Assembly: GCA_040505895.1 (NCBI GenBank)
Contig: JBEVXU010000014.1
Span: 62,001 to 126,000, forward strand
DNA: 64,000 bases
DNA from: Vondammii sp040505895
GTDB lineage: Bacteria > Pseudomonadota > Gammaproteobacteria > Chromatiales > Chromatiaceae
Direction: 5' to 3'
Below the pieces are notes generated by a model that was not told the DNA's origin, ran no database searches, and saw nothing but the letters and a program-made list of their open reading frames with translations. Shown in pieces: positions 25,258 through 33,945 of the stretch; position 1 is the first letter of the stretch, and each line of letters opens with the position of its first letter. The position numbers were made by a program, and so were the translations under genes.

Positions 25258-26370
25258 TCAGAAAAATTCGTTTTCGCTGATCTCCATAGTATGTGGGGTA
25301 TCGACACTACCACTTTCGGCGAGACGAATTTTCAGTGATAGATTATTTCTCGAATCGGCATTGCTCAGTGCCTCCTCCAGAGTGATTTTGCCCTCTTTGT
25401 AGAGTTGGTGAAGAGCCTGATCGAAGGTCTGCATGCCTCTCTCGCTTCCTTGCTCCATCGCCTCTTTGACGGCATGGATGTCCCCTTTCTGGATCAACTC
25501 GGCAACGAAGGTGCTGAGCAGCATGATCTCCACCGCGGGTACCCGCTTGCCATCCTTGCTCTTTACCAGGCGCTGCGATACCACTGCTTTGAGGTTGAGT
25601 GAGAGGTCCATATAGAGCTGGTGGTGAGCTGTGTCGGGGAAGAAGTTGACCACCCGGTCGAGTGCCTGGTTTGCATTATTGGCGTGGAGGGTGGAGAGGC
25701 AGAGGTGGCCGGTTTCGGCGTAGGCGATAGCGTGCTGCATGGTCTCGCGATCACGAATCTCACCGATGAGAATCACGTCCGGCGCTTCACGCATGGCGTT
25801 TTTCAATGCCACCTCGTAGGAGAGAGTGTCCAGTCCCACCTCGCGTTGGTCCACTATGGATTTCTTGTGAGTGTGGAGAAACTCTACCGGATCCTCAATG
25901 GTGAGGATGTGGCCGGTGGTGGTGTTGTTACGGTGGTCGATCATCGATGCCAGGGTGGTCGACTTACCCGAGCCTGTGGAACCGACCACCAGAATAAGCC
26001 CGCGTGCCATCATGACCAGTTCGCGCAGGGCAGGGGGTAGCTGAAGCTCATCAATGGTGGGGATGTCGCCCTTGATGTAGCGAATCACCATGGCGACGTC
26101 GCCACGCTGGCGAAAGACATTGACACGGAATCGCCCCAGCCCACTCATGGAGATGGCCAGATTGGCCTCCATGGTGCGTTCAAATTCGGAGATCTGATCA
26201 TCACTCATGATCGAATAGGCAAGCTTATGTACCTCGCCTTGTCCGAGAGGTGTGTCACCAATCGGCATGGTGCGCCCTTCCGCCTTCAGGTTTGGCGGTG
26301 CACCGGTACTGAAAAATAGATCGGAGCCATTTTTCTGAACCATCAATTTCAGATAGGGGATGATCTCCAT
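25258..26370 (-). CDS. pilU: Type IV pilus retraction ATPase PilU/PilT family
   Basis: A 370-residue hexameric ATPase that powers pilus retraction at the inner face of the membrane. Motifs: Walker A 'GSTGSGKST', Asp box 'LTIEDPVEFLH', Walker B 'DVILIGEIRDRET', His box 'GHLCLSTLHANNA'. The N-terminal 'YLKLMVQKNGSDLFFSTG' and the C-terminal extension after 'LSNADSRNNLSLKIRL' fit PilU better than PilT. pilT, its usual neighbour, is not in the window. Confidence 0.9.
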   Translation of the reverse strand: MEIIPYLKLMVQKNGSDLFFSTGAPPNLKAEGRTMPIGDTPLGQGEVHKLAYSIMSDDQISEFERTMEANLAISMSGLGRFRVNVFRQRGDVAMVIRYIKGDIPTIDELQLPPALRELVMMARGLILVVGSTGSGKSTTLASMIDHRNNTTTGHILTIEDPVEFLHTHKKSIVDQREVGLDTLSYEVALKNAMREAPDVILIGEIRDRETMQHAIAYAETGHLCLSTLHANNANQALDRVVNFFPDTAHHQLYMDLSLNLKAVVSQRLVKSKDGKRVPAVEIMLLSTFVAELIQKGDIHAVKEAMEQGSERGMQTFDQALHQLYKEGKITLEEALSNADSRNNLSLKIRLAESGSVDTPHTMEISENEFF

Positions 26371-26503
26371 TATGTTCTCTCCGTCGGCGTGTCTGGTTGT
26401 TGAAATGCTTTTCTCAGATTATAGGCGACCGGCAACACAATATGTTGAGGTGTTATTTTGAGAATAGAGATATCTCATCGTTACAGTGCGCCAGTAATCC
26501 GGT

Positions 26504-26669
26504 CTAAGGAAGCGCTGAATAAGTCTGGTCGAATTGAATTGTGCTCAGGAGGCGCAAGATCAAGGGGTCGATCGCGGCTAATAGCAGGCTATTAGCAAGA
26601 TTTTCAACACAGATATTGCGTCTACTGAGTGCAAGGCAATCGGTCATGACTTGTTCAGAGCTTCCCTAA
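26504..26669. mobile_element. IS5-group-like MITE with CTAA target duplication
   Basis: The 158-bp body (26508-26665) has ends GGAAGCGCTGAATAAGTC and, on the other strand, GGAAGCTCTGAACAAGTC. It is flanked on both sides by CTAA (26504-26507, 26666-26669), a YTAR-type target as used by IS5. No ORF. It lies between pilU and the DUF1415 gene and is the same family as 12271-12436; the rest of the 26371-26767 gap shows nothing else. Confidence 0.85.
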
Positions 26670-26767
26670 GTCAGATACTTGCTCAATCAAAACATGAGTG
26701 ATCTCCTGGTACAAGCTCCTCATCCATAGGCTATCCTCTATCTGAGGTGGATAAAGGGGGATGCTGG

Positions 26768-27316
26768 ATGGATAGCCAAGAAGTAATTGCAGCCACAGAG
26801 TGCTGGATAAAGAGTGTGGTGGTGGATCTGAATCTCTGTCCTTTTGCTTCCCCGGTGGTAGAGAAAAAACAGGTCTTCTATAGAGTTTCCGATGGAGAGG
26901 AGGAGCCGGCGCTGTTTCAAGATATGCTCGATGCTCTGGATAGCTTTCAGGGAATGAATAAAGAGTCGGCGCAGACCGGCTTCCTGATTCTCTCTCAGGG
27001 GATGAAGGAGTTTGATGAGTTCAACGACTTTTTAGGTGTAGTCGAGTATCTACTGGAGGAGAGTGGTCTCACGGGTATTATTCAGGTCGTCGGTTTTCAT
27101 CCGAATTACCGTTTTGTAGGCTGTACGAACAACGACCCCGCTAACTATACCAACCGCTCACCTTACCCGATGTTTCACCTGATCCTTGAGGATGACCTCG
27201 AGTCTGCAGTGGCATCCCATCCTGATCCCGGCTCTATTCCCGTTCGGAATATAAAACTGTTGCGGGAGTTGGGAGAAGCCGAAATGAAGCGGCGTTTGGC
27301 TGCCTGCAGACAATAG
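26768..27316 (+). CDS. DUF1415 family protein
   Basis: A 182-residue protein matching DUF1415 (PF07209). Diagnostic segments are 'DLNLCPFA', 'QVVGFHPNYRF' and 'NRSPYPMFHLI'. Function is unknown; conserved Cys, His and Asp residues suggest an enzyme or metal site. ATG 26768 is chosen because AAAGGGGG lies 7 bases upstream; GTG 26747 is the longer alternative. Confidence 0.87.
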   Translation: MDSQEVIAATECWIKSVVVDLNLCPFASPVVEKKQVFYRVSDGEEEPALFQDMLDALDSFQGMNKESAQTGFLILSQGMKEFDEFNDFLGVVEYLLEESGLTGIIQVVGFHPNYRFVGCTNNDPANYTNRSPYPMFHLILEDDLESAVASHPDPGSIPVRNIKLLRELGEAEMKRRLAACRQ

Positions 27317-27604
27317 CTACTATCTTCATATGCTTATAAGCAAATAGTGAATAATATTGAATGTTGTATGGCTATTTGCTATTAAACGGTAACCTGTTTG
27401 TCTTTTCGCGGTTTTTATCCCCGAAAATTAGGTGTTATACGATGTCCTTGTCTATCAACTTCCGTAGAGAAGAGGATAGGGGCAGGTAATAAAAAGGTTC
27501 GACAGTCGGTTGGGTAATCTCGAATTTAGTGGTTTTAATTCGATACGGCGGTAACGCCGGAACCGATGACTTGTCCGGCCTCAATTTTCCTAAGGAGGAT
27601 AGTT

Positions 27605-27724
27605 ATGAGTAGAGTAACAAGAACACTAGGCAATATTTGTCTCACATGTGGTGTGACCGCAGTTGCGGTCATGTCATTGGTAACGGCAGCTACCTTGATC
27701 TGGGTCTATACCATACAGTCTTAA
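27605..27724 (+). CDS. 39-residue single-pass membrane peptide
   Basis: The frame begins MSRVTRTLGNICLTCGV and ends in WVYTIQS. It has a positively charged start, two Cys (CLTC) and one membrane-length hydrophobic stretch (about residues 16-35). It is supported by an excellent Shine-Dalgarno sequence (AAGGAGG, 5 to 6 bases before ATG 27605) after a 288-base leader. I do not recognise it. It could be a regulatory or stress-type small membrane protein; a type I toxin is another possibility, but no antisense RNA is evident. Confidence 0.6.
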   Translation: MSRVTRTLGNICLTCGVTAVAVMSLVTAATLIWVYTIQS

Positions 27725-27798
27725 CCCATTTCGCTCTCTATGGGTCGGTCAGCACAGCTGTTGCTGATCGGCCCTTTTCTGTTTGAGTCTGAGCTTCA

Positions 27799-29709
27799 TC
27801 AGGCATCCAATATTGCAGATTCCGCCTGCTCCAGCTCTTCACTTGCATGCAGCCATGACTCTTCTGTCTCAATGAGGTTGCGGTCAACACCACTCTTCTC
27901 CGTTAGTAACTCTTTCAGTCGGGTCTTGTTCCGCTCTTCGTAGATCTCCGCTTCAGCCAGGGTGTTTTCCAGTACAGCCTGACTGTCACTGAGCCTCTCC
28001 AATTGCTGCTCCAGTTTTTTCAGTTTGTTGCGCAGGGGCTGCAGTTGGCGTCGGCGCTCCGCCTCTTGCCGTTTCCGATCCTTGCGGGCAGTGGCGCTGT
28101 GTTCCTTCTCCTCCGCATCGCTGGTTGTTGTGCTATAGCGCTCTCTCTCAGCCAGCCAGCGTGGGTAGTCGTCCAGGTCACCTTTAAATTCAGTGACATT
28201 GCCATCATTCACCAGTAACAGCTGGTCGCAGGTGGTGCGTAGCAGGTGGCGGTCATGAGAGACCAGTACCATCGCTCCCTCATACTCCTGCAGTGCTTGA
28301 CTGAGGGCGTGACGCATCTCCAGATCGAGATGGTTGGTGGGTTCATCAAGCAGCAGCAGATTGGGGCGCTGATAGACCAGCAGAGCCAATACCAAGCGTG
28401 CCTTCTCTCCGCCGGAGAAGGGGGCGACCGGACTTTCAGCTCGTTCCCCTGAGAAGCCAAAACCACCCACGAAGTTACGCAGAGACTGCTCACTTGCTTT
28501 TCGGTCGAGACGGGCCAGGTGTTCCAGAGGAGTCTGATCCGGTCGCAGTTGATCAAGCTGGTGCTGGGCAAAGTAACCGATCTTCAGATCCTGGGCGGTG
28601 TCACGTTCACCCTTCTGGGGCTCGAGAGTACCAGCGATCAGTTTGATCAGTGTCGACTTGCCCGCACCGTTGGGTCCCAGCAGGCCAATACGATCCCCGG
28701 GAGAGAGCCCGAGATTCAACTGTTTGATGATCCGTATATCGCCGTAGCCGGCATCCATCTTTTCAAGACGCAGCAGAGGGTTGGGTGACTTCTCCGGTGG
28801 TTTGAAGGCGAAGTGGAAAGGTGAATCGACATGGGCCGGGGCGATCAGCTCCATCCGCTCCAGGGCCTTCAAGCGGCTCTGGGCCTGACGCGCCTTGGTT
28901 GCCTGGGCACGGAAACGATCAACGTAGCTACGAATATGAGCCACTTCCCGCTGCTGTTTGACAAAGGCCGCCTGCTGGTTGGCTAGTCGCTCAGCCCGGG
29001 TGCGCTCAAAGGCGGAGTAGTTACCCGTGTAAAGCGCTACCGACTCCTGCTCGATGTGGGCGATATGGGTGGTTACCGCATCAAGAAAATCCCTGTCATG
29101 GGAGATCAGTAGCAGGGTGCCGCTATAGGCCTTGAGCCACTGCTCCAGCCAGATGACGGCATCCAGATCGAGGTGGTTGGTTGGCTCGTCCAGCAGTAGT
29201 AGGTCGGAGCGACACATTAGCGCCTGGGCCAGATTGAGGCGCATACGCCAACCGCCGGAGAAGCTGCTTACCGGGTGCTCCTCTTCCCCCGGTTTGAATC
29301 CCAGGCCGTGAATCAAACGGGCGGCACGGGAACGGGCGGTGTAGCCGCCGATATTTTCCAGCCGACCATGTAGTTCCGCCACCCGTTCGCCTTGATGGCC
29401 CTCTTCGGCCTCCACCAGGGCTTGCTCCACCCCTCTGAGCTCCTTATCACCATCCAGTACATAGTCGATGGCAGGATGGTTACCGGCGGGGGTCTCCTGT
29501 GCGACGTTTGCAATCACCCAATCACGTGGGCGGTAGAAGTCACCTTCATCGGCATGTAGCTGGTCGCGGATCAGAGCAAAGAGACTCGATTTGCCGGTAC
29601 CGTTGGCGCCGGTCAGACCCGCCCGTTGACCCGGATGGATGGTAAAGCAGGCGTCAGCGAAGAGCTGTCGGGTGCCGCGTCGTAGTGAGAGGTGATCGAA
29701 CTTGAGCAT
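27799..29709 (-). CDS. yheS: ABC-F family ribosome-associated ATPase YheS
   Basis: A 636-residue protein with two ABC domains and no membrane part. First: Walker A 'GANGTGKSS', signature 'FSGGWRMRLNLAQALM', Walker B 'LLLLDEPTNHLDLDA'. Second: 'GPNGAGKST', 'FSGGEKARLVLALL', 'LLLLDEPTNHLDLEM'. The linker (about 235-290) is the ABC-F P-site tRNA interaction motif, and a coiled-coil C-terminus follows. Similarity to E. coli YheS is strong along its whole length ('ARLIHGLGF', 'ELIAPAHVDSPF'). ABC-F proteins act on translating ribosomes. Confidence 0.93.
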   Translation of the reverse strand: MLKFDHLSLRRGTRQLFADACFTIHPGQRAGLTGANGTGKSSLFALIRDQLHADEGDFYRPRDWVIANVAQETPAGNHPAIDYVLDGDKELRGVEQALVEAEEGHQGERVAELHGRLENIGGYTARSRAARLIHGLGFKPGEEEHPVSSFSGGWRMRLNLAQALMCRSDLLLLDEPTNHLDLDAVIWLEQWLKAYSGTLLLISHDRDFLDAVTTHIAHIEQESVALYTGNYSAFERTRAERLANQQAAFVKQQREVAHIRSYVDRFRAQATKARQAQSRLKALERMELIAPAHVDSPFHFAFKPPEKSPNPLLRLEKMDAGYGDIRIIKQLNLGLSPGDRIGLLGPNGAGKSTLIKLIAGTLEPQKGERDTAQDLKIGYFAQHQLDQLRPDQTPLEHLARLDRKASEQSLRNFVGGFGFSGERAESPVAPFSGGEKARLVLALLVYQRPNLLLLDEPTNHLDLEMRHALSQALQEYEGAMVLVSHDRHLLRTTCDQLLLVNDGNVTEFKGDLDDYPRWLAERERYSTTTSDAEEKEHSATARKDRKRQEAERRRQLQPLRNKLKKLEQQLERLSDSQAVLENTLAEAEIYEERNKTRLKELLTEKSGVDRNLIETEESWLHASEELEQAESAILDA

Positions 29710-29852
29710 GGCGGCGGATTTTAACAGATTTATCCCACCGTAATGAATATTGTGGCGTTCCTACCGGTCGCGCTTATTTCCGGCTTATTATCGATTGTCT
29801 GCGAAGCAGTTACCGGCTGAACTTCATCGGTGATCAGGTAAGGTTGAGAGCA

Positions 29853-30713
29853 CTACTTCTTCGCCTCCACCAGCCGTACTTCCACCCGGCGGTTGAGAGC
29901 CCGTCCTTTCTTGCGGCGGTTGCTCGCCTTCGGACGGGATTCGCCGTAACCCTTGGCACTGATAGAGGCCTTTCCCACCCCCTTGCTGATCAAGTAGTCC
30001 GCCATGCTCTTGGCTCGTTTTGCCGATAGTCTCTGGTTGGCGGCGCGGCGGCCGACATTGTCGGTGTGTGCTTCAACGGTAACCTTATACTGTTTGGGGC
30101 TGGCATTGAGAAAGACGGCAATTTTGTCCAGCGCCTCACGCATCTCTTTGCCTAGTCCGGTCTGTTTGGTGCCGAGATAGAAGGTGTGTCGGCGCACCTC
30201 CTCAAAGGTGTAGGGGAGCAGCTGTTTTATACACTCCTGATAGCTACGGAACGGCTTCTGAAAGTTGACCGGGCTGATGGAAATTCTGACGCTGCTGTTT
30301 TTTCGCTCCCAATTGGCATGCTCGACCTGGGCCACCCACCCCTTCTGCAGTGTCTCCAGCATCCACATACTCTGGCTAGGGGATATGATAAATGGCTTAC
30401 TTCCCTTTTTAACCTGCACCTCTTCCGCCCGTGATGAGGCTGTGTCGTGAACCCAGGCTGGCGGGCTCTCTTTGATCGCGGCTAACCCCTCCTTTTGGTA
30501 ACGGCGGTTGACTTCGATCTCAAGCACCGGCTCCTTGCCTGCGCGATGAATGAACCAGGCGGTGCCGTAACCGCTGATCTTGTGCATCAGCACACACTCT
30601 GTGGGTGTACCCGCATGCTCCCATTCAGAGTTATGGATACCTGTTTTGTGTTCGATATCGCCAAAAGCGAAAACGAGGGAAGGGGTGAGAGATAGAATCA
30701 GGCTGCGCCACAT
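29853..30713 (-). CDS. motY: MotY-like OmpA-domain protein, sodium-type flagellar motor component
   Basis: A 286-residue secreted protein. A signal peptide (MWRSLILSLTPSLVFA) is followed by an N-terminal beta-rich domain with 'TECVLMHKI' and 'GYGTAWFIHRAG' as in MotY. The C-terminal OmpA peptidoglycan-binding domain (about 180-286) has 'VEAHTDNVG', 'NQRLSAKRA' and 'NRRVEV'. MotY forms the T-ring that holds PomAB stators of polar flagella. ATG 30713 gives the best signal peptide; ATG 30737 is an alternative. No other flagellar genes are nearby. Confidence 0.85.
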   Translation of the reverse strand: MWRSLILSLTPSLVFAFGDIEHKTGIHNSEWEHAGTPTECVLMHKISGYGTAWFIHRAGKEPVLEIEVNRRYQKEGLAAIKESPPAWVHDTASSRAEEVQVKKGSKPFIISPSQSMWMLETLQKGWVAQVEHANWERKNSSVRISISPVNFQKPFRSYQECIKQLLPYTFEEVRRHTFYLGTKQTGLGKEMREALDKIAVFLNASPKQYKVTVEAHTDNVGRRAANQRLSAKRAKSMADYLISKGVGKASISAKGYGESRPKASNRRKKGRALNRRVEVRLVEAKK

Positions 30714-30797
30714 GGTGGTTTTTCTCTTATAGCTCATACAAGGGAGATCGACAGGCAGCCGAATTTCTTTACCTGGATATTATCTCTGCTGGGTGGT

Positions 30798-32312
30798 TTA
30801 GTTTCGCCGGTCGAGTCTACGGTAGCCTACTGCCTCGCTGATATGGTTCGGTTCTATGGTATCGCAGGCGGACATATCGGCAAGGGTACGTGCCAGCCGC
30901 AGGATACGGTGATAGGCACGGGCGGAGAGCCCTAGCTGATCCATGGCCCGTTGGACCAGCTTGTCGGCTTCATGGGTGAGTGTACAGATACTCTCCATCT
31001 GCCTGCCCTTGAGTTGGCTGTTGCAGCAGCCGTTGCGCTGCAGTTGCCTCTCTCTCGCCACTGCTACCCGCGCATGTACCTCGGCACTGCTCTCTGGACA
31101 CTCTTTAGATGTGCTGCTCAGTGCTTCCGGCGGCAGCATCGGTACGTCGATATGCATGTCGATACGATCAAGGAGTGGGCCGGATATACGGCTACGGTAG
31201 CGCAGTACCTGATCGGCAGTGCAGCGGCACTCTCTTTTCCCGCTGCTGTCACCGTGATAACCACAGGGACAGGGATTCATCGCAGAGATCAGCTGAAACT
31301 TTGCGGGAAACTCCTCCTGCCGGGCAGCGCGGGAGATGGTGATGCAGCCACTCTCCAATGGCTCACGCAGCACCTCCAGCACCTTACGGTCAAACTCCGG
31401 CAGCTCATCTAGAAACATCACGCCGTTATGAGCCAGGGATATCTCTCCGGGGCGTGGGTTGCTGCCTCCTCCCACCAGTGCCACACCGGAAGCGGTGTGG
31501 TGAGGTGTGCGAAAGGGTCTTTTGCGCCAGTCATCGATATTGAATCCACGGTTGCTGACGGAGAGGATCGCTGCAGTTTCCAGTGCCTCATCTTCACTCA
31601 TCTCCGGCAGGATACCGGGCAGTCGGCTTGCCAGCATCGACTTGCCGGTACCGGGCGGGCCGATCATCAGCAGGCTGTGGCCGCCAGCGGCGGCAATCTC
31701 CAGGGCGCGTCTGGCGTGGTATTGACCGCGTACATCCGCCAGATCAGGGTGGTGGAGGGTGGTGGTTGGGGTGGTGTTTGGGACAGCCGGCGGTAACCTG
31801 TCACCCTTTATAAGATGATCGCACACTTCCAGCAGATGGTTAGCGGGATAGACTTTTACGCCTTCAACCAGCGCCGCTTCGCTGGCACTTGCCGTCGGTA
31901 GAATTAGGGAACGCCCCGCTTCCCGTGCCGCCAGCGCCACCGGCAGTACACCTTTTACCGGCCGCAACTCACCGGAGAGTGCCAGTTCACCAAGAAACTC
32001 ATAGCCGGACAGCGCTTGCAGCGGAATCTGGCCTGAGGCGGCGAGGACGCCGAGGGCGATGGCAAGATCGAAGCGCCCACCCTCTTTCGGCAGGTCTGCC
32101 GGGGCGAGGTTGATAGTGGTGCGCTTGGGAGGGAACTCAAAGCGAGAGTTGAGCAGCGCCCCGCGCACCCGGTCTTTACTCTCTTTTACCGCCATCTCCG
32201 GCAGGCCGACCATGGAGAGTGAGGGGAGACCGTTGGTGAGGTGGACTTCGACCGTCACCAGCGGGGCACTGATGCCGGTGCGGGCGCGGCTATAGAGAGT
32301 AGCGAGGGGCAT
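30798..32312 (-). CDS. comM: ComM/YifB family AAA+ ATPase
   Basis: A 504-residue Mg-chelatase-like AAA+ protein. The N-terminal Lon-protease-like domain ('GLPSLSMVGLPEMAVKESKD') is followed by Walker A 'GPPGTGKSM', Walker B region 'GVMFLDELPEF' and the C-terminal 'LSARAYHRILRLARTLADM'. ComM is a branch-migration helicase helping integration of DNA during natural transformation. Full length. The order comM-ubiK-glnK is also found in Pseudomonas, so the neighbourhood is ancestral. Confidence 0.94.
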   Translation of the reverse strand: MPLATLYSRARTGISAPLVTVEVHLTNGLPSLSMVGLPEMAVKESKDRVRGALLNSRFEFPPKRTTINLAPADLPKEGGRFDLAIALGVLAASGQIPLQALSGYEFLGELALSGELRPVKGVLPVALAAREAGRSLILPTASASEAALVEGVKVYPANHLLEVCDHLIKGDRLPPAVPNTTPTTTLHHPDLADVRGQYHARRALEIAAAGGHSLLMIGPPGTGKSMLASRLPGILPEMSEDEALETAAILSVSNRGFNIDDWRKRPFRTPHHTASGVALVGGGSNPRPGEISLAHNGVMFLDELPEFDRKVLEVLREPLESGCITISRAARQEEFPAKFQLISAMNPCPCGYHGDSSGKRECRCTADQVLRYRSRISGPLLDRIDMHIDVPMLPPEALSSTSKECPESSAEVHARVAVARERQLQRNGCCNSQLKGRQMESICTLTHEADKLVQRAMDQLGLSARAYHRILRLARTLADMSACDTIEPNHISEAVGYRRLDRRN

Positions 32313-32468
32313 GGTTACCTTCCGTGGAACATTGGCTTGCTGCAGTGAGGAACACTATAAGCAATCACAGGGAAGGAATGAAGCGATTTATTTGCCGGAG
32401 GGCTGTCGATTTTTTAATCAGGCTGAGCCACTTCTGCAGGTTGCTACTGCCTGCTGTATACAGGTCGG

Positions 32469-32717
32469 TTATTTACCGGCCTCTCTCTCCATCTCAGCCA
32501 CTTGTGCCTCCAGCCGTTCCAGCTTTTCCCGGGTGCGGGTCAGCACCGCCTGCTGCACCTCAAACTCTTCACGGGTAACCAGATCAAGGTGGGTGAGGGC
32601 TGACTCCAGGGCGGAGCGAATATTTTTCTGCATATCCTCCTGAAGGAACTGCAGACCGGCAGGTACATTGCCAGCGACGCGCTTGGCAAGGTCATCAAAT
32701 AGTTTTGGATCAATCAT
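32469..32717 (-). CDS. ubiK: UbiK accessory factor (BMFP/YqiC family)
   Basis: An 82-residue protein with an N-terminal amphipathic helix ('MIDPKLFDDLAKRV') and a C-terminal coiled coil ('EEFEVQQAVLTRTREKLERLEAQV'). This is the pattern of UbiK, which binds membranes and supports ubiquinone synthesis with UbiJ. Complete. Transcribed divergently from glnK and in line with comM. Confidence 0.92.
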   Translation of the reverse strand: MIDPKLFDDLAKRVAGNVPAGLQFLQEDMQKNIRSALESALTHLDLVTREEFEVQQAVLTRTREKLERLEAQVAEMEREAGK

Positions 32718-32894
32718 GGGCGAACCATAGCCGGGCCGGCCCTGTATGTCTATTTTTTTCCACTTCGCCGGGGCGCGTTCTTGTTGCGCTAGGCACGTTA
32801 CATCGCTTTCCCCGGGAGCCGGTCATGAAATGGGTGTGATGCAGGAGTGATCTATTGCGAACGGCTGTCCATTTCTGGTGCAAAAGGGGGTGGC

Positions 32895-32909
32895 GCACCA
32901 AATAGGTGC
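32895..32909. promoter_or_regulatory. NtrC-type enhancer site upstream of glnK
   Basis: GCACC-AAATA-GGTGC is a perfect match to the NtrC core palindrome GCAC(C/Y)-N5-GGTGC. It lies about 90 bases upstream of the sigma-54 promoter, a normal enhancer distance. A half-site GGTGCA is seen on each side (about 32877 and 32930). Confidence 0.75.
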
Positions 32910-32987
32910 GACCGTTGCTGGTGCATAAAAGCGATATTTTTTCTACAAAATCCCGTAATGCTTTGAATATAAAGTGGAAAAATGTTT

Positions 32988-33003
32988 TGGCATGAGAGCT
33001 GCA
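32988..33003 (+). promoter_or_regulatory. Sigma-54 (-24/-12) promoter of glnK
   Basis: TGGCATG-AGAG-CTGCA agrees with TGGCACG-N4-TTGCW at all but two positions, with the invariant GG and GC spaced correctly. The start of transcription would be near 33014, about 79 bases before the glnK ATG. Confidence 0.78.
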
Positions 33004-33092
33004 ATATATCGCTCATCAATGATTGGGTAGTTCCCAATTTGCTGGGCGATGAACAGCCAACTGTATTAAAGCGTAATGACAGGAGAGATCTG

Positions 33093-33431
33093 ATGAAACT
33101 GGTTACAGCAATCATTAAGCCATTCAAGCTGGATGATGTCCGGGAGGCTATGTCTGATATAGGCGTCTCCGGCATCACTGTGGTCGAGGTCAAAGGTTTT
33201 GGACGTCAAAAGGGGCATACAGAGCTCTACCGTGGTGCTGAGTATGTGGTCGACTTTCTGCCGAAGATCAAGGTTGAGGTGGCGGTTAGTTCCGACATGG
33301 TCGATCAGTTGATAGAAGCCATCACTTCGGCGGCCAAGACCGGCAAGATCGGTGACGGCAAAATATTTGTCTCCAGTCTGGAGCAAGTGGTTCGGATTCG
33401 TACCGGTGAGGCTGGTGTTGAGGCGCTCTAG
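33093..33431 (+). CDS. glnK: Nitrogen regulatory protein PII
   Basis: A 112-residue PII signal protein. The T-loop carries the uridylylation Tyr in 'TELYRGAEYVVDFLPK', and both PROSITE regions are recognisable ('KIGDGKIFVS'). PII senses 2-oxoglutarate and ATP/ADP and controls AmtB and glutamine synthetase adenylylation. ATG 33093 follows AGGAGA. The sigma-54 promoter plus NtrC-like site and the amtB remnant downstream point to GlnK and not GlnB. A hairpin (33441-33467) lies directly after the stop. Confidence 0.94.
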   Translation: MKLVTAIIKPFKLDDVREAMSDIGVSGITVVEVKGFGRQKGHTELYRGAEYVVDFLPKIKVEVAVSSDMVDQLIEAITSAAKTGKIGDGKIFVSSLEQVVRIRTGEAGVEAL

Positions 33432-33580
33432 CTAGCGCTGGGAAACGCCCATCCTTGGGATGTTTCCAAAGCGGAATCGCAAAACCTGGTTCCCCCCGAT
33501 CACCTCATCTTAAAGGCTAAACGCCTCTGAAAATATCGACAGATCTATCTGTCACATGAGTGATTTTTTGTCTAATTTTT

Positions 33581-33802
33581 AGGGATCTGACCAATGATGG
33601 CGCAACCTTTGTCGGTCAGTGGGTGGGTATGCTCACCATCCTGGTATGGGTCTTCAGTATCATCTTCATAGTCTGGTTCGCCATCAAGGCGGTGATGGGG
33701 ATCCGCGTCAGCGAAGAGGAGGAGTATGAAGGCGTCGATATCGGTGAGTGCGGTATGGAAGCCTATCCTGAGTTTACCGGTTCCAAGGGTTCCAGCATGT
33801 AA
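33581..33802 (+). pseudogene. amtB: amtB remnant (C-terminal ~70 residues of ammonium transporter)
   Basis: The frame reads 'GQWVGMLTILVWVFSIIF' (last membrane helix), then 'IKAVMGIRVSEEEEYEGVD' and 'GMEAYPEF', which is the cytoplasmic tail of Amt transporters that contacts PII. The other ten or so membrane helices, about 350 residues, are missing. The sequence between the glnK stop and about 33580 is non-coding. So the gene has lost its 5' four-fifths, by deletion or by assembly collapse. A frame starting ATG 33560 could still express this tail. Confidence 0.85.
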
Positions 33803-33849
33803 GATATCATCGAAAACCTGAATCGGTGGATTCAGGTGGATGGGAAGAG

Positions 33850-33871
33850 CGGGTGCCTAGGCGCCCGTTTT
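33850..33871 (+). terminator. Probable terminator after amtB remnant
   Basis: CGGGTGC-CTAG-GCGCCCG hairpin (one G-T pair) followed by TTTTA. Confidence 0.6.
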
Positions 33872-33945
33872 ACATGGTGATAAGGGTGTAAACTTTCCGG
33901 AAGTTCCGTAGAATCTAAATCGGGCCAATCATATCTTTACAGGTA

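Noticed and set aside
27400..27604. Cyclic-di-GMP (GEMM) or other known riboswitch before the 39-residue gene
   Set aside because: The conserved core sequences of GEMM-I/II, cobalamin, TPP and similar classes are not seen.
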